In this document: in pieces, positions 63,040 to 64,000 of the stretch
How positions within the stretch are numbered: position 1 is the first letter of the stretch
Layout of the letters: each line of letters starts with the position of its first letter
DNA from: Leptospira noumeaensis
GTDB lineage: Bacteria > Spirochaetota > Leptospiria > Leptospirales > Leptospiraceae
Direction of reading: 5' to 3'
Length of the DNA stretch: 64,000 nt
Assembly: GCF_004770765.1 (NCBI RefSeq)
Contig: NZ_RQFK01000028.1
Span: 186,001-250,000 of the forward strand
Program-made: the position numbers and the translations under genes
Notes under the pieces: model-generated
What the model saw: only the letters and a program-made list of their open reading frames with translations
Told to the model about the DNA's origin: nothing
The model's database searches: none

Positions 63040-64000
63040 AAATTCCTCATTCCGAATACCCGCGACCTCAGTTAGAACGAAATAGTTACATCAATTTAAA
63101 TGGTGAATGGGATCTTCAACATGGAATTTTTGGTGATAACACAAAAACCCAATGTAAAATCCAAGTCCCCTTCTCCCCCGAATCCAAAGCAAGTGGTCTT
63201 GGAAATTTCATTCTACAACCAGAAGAAGAATTAATTTATGAACGAGAATTTGAGTTATCGTCTTCTTTTCTCAAAGATATCACCATACTTCATTTCGGTG
63301 CTGTGGATTATAGTTGTACCTGTTATATCAACGATCAGGAAATAGGATCACATAAAGGAGGATTTCTTCCATTCCAATTTGATATTTCTTCCTACATACA
63401 AAACGGCAAAAACAAAATCCAAGTAAAAGTTACGGATCCCACCGACACGGGAGTCCAGTCTCGAGGAAAACAAAAATTAAAAAGGGGTGGAATTTGGTAT
63501 ACTCCGCAATCAGGAATTTGGCAAACAGTTTGGTTAGAAAGTGTATCCACTGATTATATAAAAGATATTAAAATCACACCAAATATTGATACAAAGTCTG
63601 TAGAAATTATCCTGACTACAAACTCACAGGATGCCAACATACAAATATTAGATGGGGAAACAGTCATCGCAGAAGTTTCAGGTAATCATGTAAATATACC
63701 AATTCCAAATATGGAACTCTGGTCCCCAGAAAATCCGAAACTTTATGAGATTCTTATCAAAACGACAGGAGATACGGTTAAATCCTATTTTGGGATGAGA
63801 AAATTTTCCATTGGATTCGACGGAAAATTCAAAAGACTATTTCTGAATAATCAACCATACTTCCACAACGGGCTTCTTGACCAAGGTTATTGGTCAGAAG
63901 GATTACTCACTCCACCTAGTGATGAAGCAATGGAAAAAGAAATCAAACTAATGAAAGATATGGGTTTTAATATGTTACGTAAACATATTAAAATTGAACC
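63036..64000 (+). CDS. Glycoside hydrolase family 2 protein, N-terminal part
   Basis: The gene begins at ATG 63036, overlapping the MFS stop, and runs off the window edge (about 321 codons). Seen: the sugar-binding jelly-roll start (YPRPQLERNSYINLNGEWD), YERE, SCTCYINDQEIGSHKGGFLPF, the RGGIWYTPQSGIWQTVWLES block, then the Ig-like domain, and at the edge MGFNMLRKHIKIEP, the entry of the TIM barrel. Catalytic Glu residues lie beyond the window. The set matches beta-galactosidase/beta-glucuronidase/beta-mannosidase-like enzymes; the exact activity is not visible. There is no signal peptide, so it acts in the cytoplasm on imported sugars. Confidence 0.88.
   Translation, partial: MKIPHSEYPRPQLERNSYINLNGEWDLQHGIFGDNTKTQCKIQVPFSPESKASGLGNFILQPEEELIYEREFELSSSFLKDITILHFGAVDYSCTCYINDQEIGSHKGGFLPFQFDISSYIQNGKNKIQVKVTDPTDTGVQSRGKQKLKRGGIWYTPQSGIWQTVWLESVSTDYIKDIKITPNIDTKSVEIILTTNSQDANIQILDGETVIAEVSGNHVNIPIPNMELWSPENPKLYEILIKTTGDTVKSYFGMRKFSIGFDGKFKRLFLNNQPYFHNGLLDQGYWSEGLLTPPSDEAMEKEIKLMKDMGFNMLRKHIKIE

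Noticed and set aside
1..64000. CRISPR arrays, tRNA/rRNA genes, insertion sequences
   Set aside because: No regularly spaced direct repeats, cloverleaf sequences, transposase motifs or terminal inverted repeats with target duplications were seen.

Overview
The window looks like chromosomal DNA of a Leptospira species, probably from the saprophytic clade (inference). The GC content is low (roughly 38-40 % by eye). Genes are packed tightly on both strands and many starts overlap stops. It carries families typical of leptospires: a SpiroCoCo-type giant coiled coil, a DUF1577/PilZ protein, a bacterial histone, DISM-sensor signalling proteins and lipoproteins with a relaxed lipobox. I saw no tRNA, rRNA, insertion sequence, prophage or CRISPR array.

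Layout. 1-2027: end of a heme O synthase gene and two TPM-domain proteins. 2117-7603 (minus): a DISM/SpoIIE phosphatase, a citrate-synthase homologue whose three catalytic residues are all replaced, a STAS protein, a small zinc ribbon, a cytochrome c lipoprotein and a TIGR01777 epimerase. 7678-15458 (plus): a seven-gene block with a MoxR-like AAA+ ATPase, a protein combining an HExxH motif with a VWA domain, three unknown proteins, a PaaK-like adenylating enzyme and NadR. 15421-17292 (minus): Fe(II)/2OG-dioxygenase-like protein, small protein, ICMT-like methyltransferase. 17340-24788 (plus): acyltransferase, GHKL ATPase, diiron ferritin-like protein, giant coiled coil, histone, methionine aminopeptidase, a 43-residue secreted Cys-rich peptide and a response regulator. 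24810-28529: thiM-thiE, queG, thioesterase, OmpA-like protein. 28614-33331: two tandem large lipoproteins, each with 13 propeller-like repeats.

33348-40854: patatin, unknown proteins, DUF1577/PilZ protein, an orphan HepT-like protein without its catalytic residues, FKBP, a decayed SCO gene, an ABC exporter and an ABC-F ATPase. 41044-47770: purT, an ankyrin/AraC pair and a copper-resistance operon (periplasmic His-rich protein, CopZ, CopA) facing a CueR-like regulator across a perfect CueR-type operator. 47782-54391: SGNH hydrolase, a membrane glycosyltransferase candidate, zinc ribbon protein, STAS protein, PAS histidine kinase. 54405-64000: SDR, neutral ceramidase, DUF3817 protein, DISM-adenylate cyclase, LpxR-like deacylase with a large insert, MFS transporter and the start of a glycoside hydrolase family 2 gene.

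The strongest leads are the citrate-synthase homologue lacking its catalytic triad inside a signalling operon, the AAA+/VWA-metallopeptidase operon that also holds an adenylating enzyme and NadR, and the histone gene set between a giant coiled coil and map. All functional statements come from reading motifs; no database search was run.
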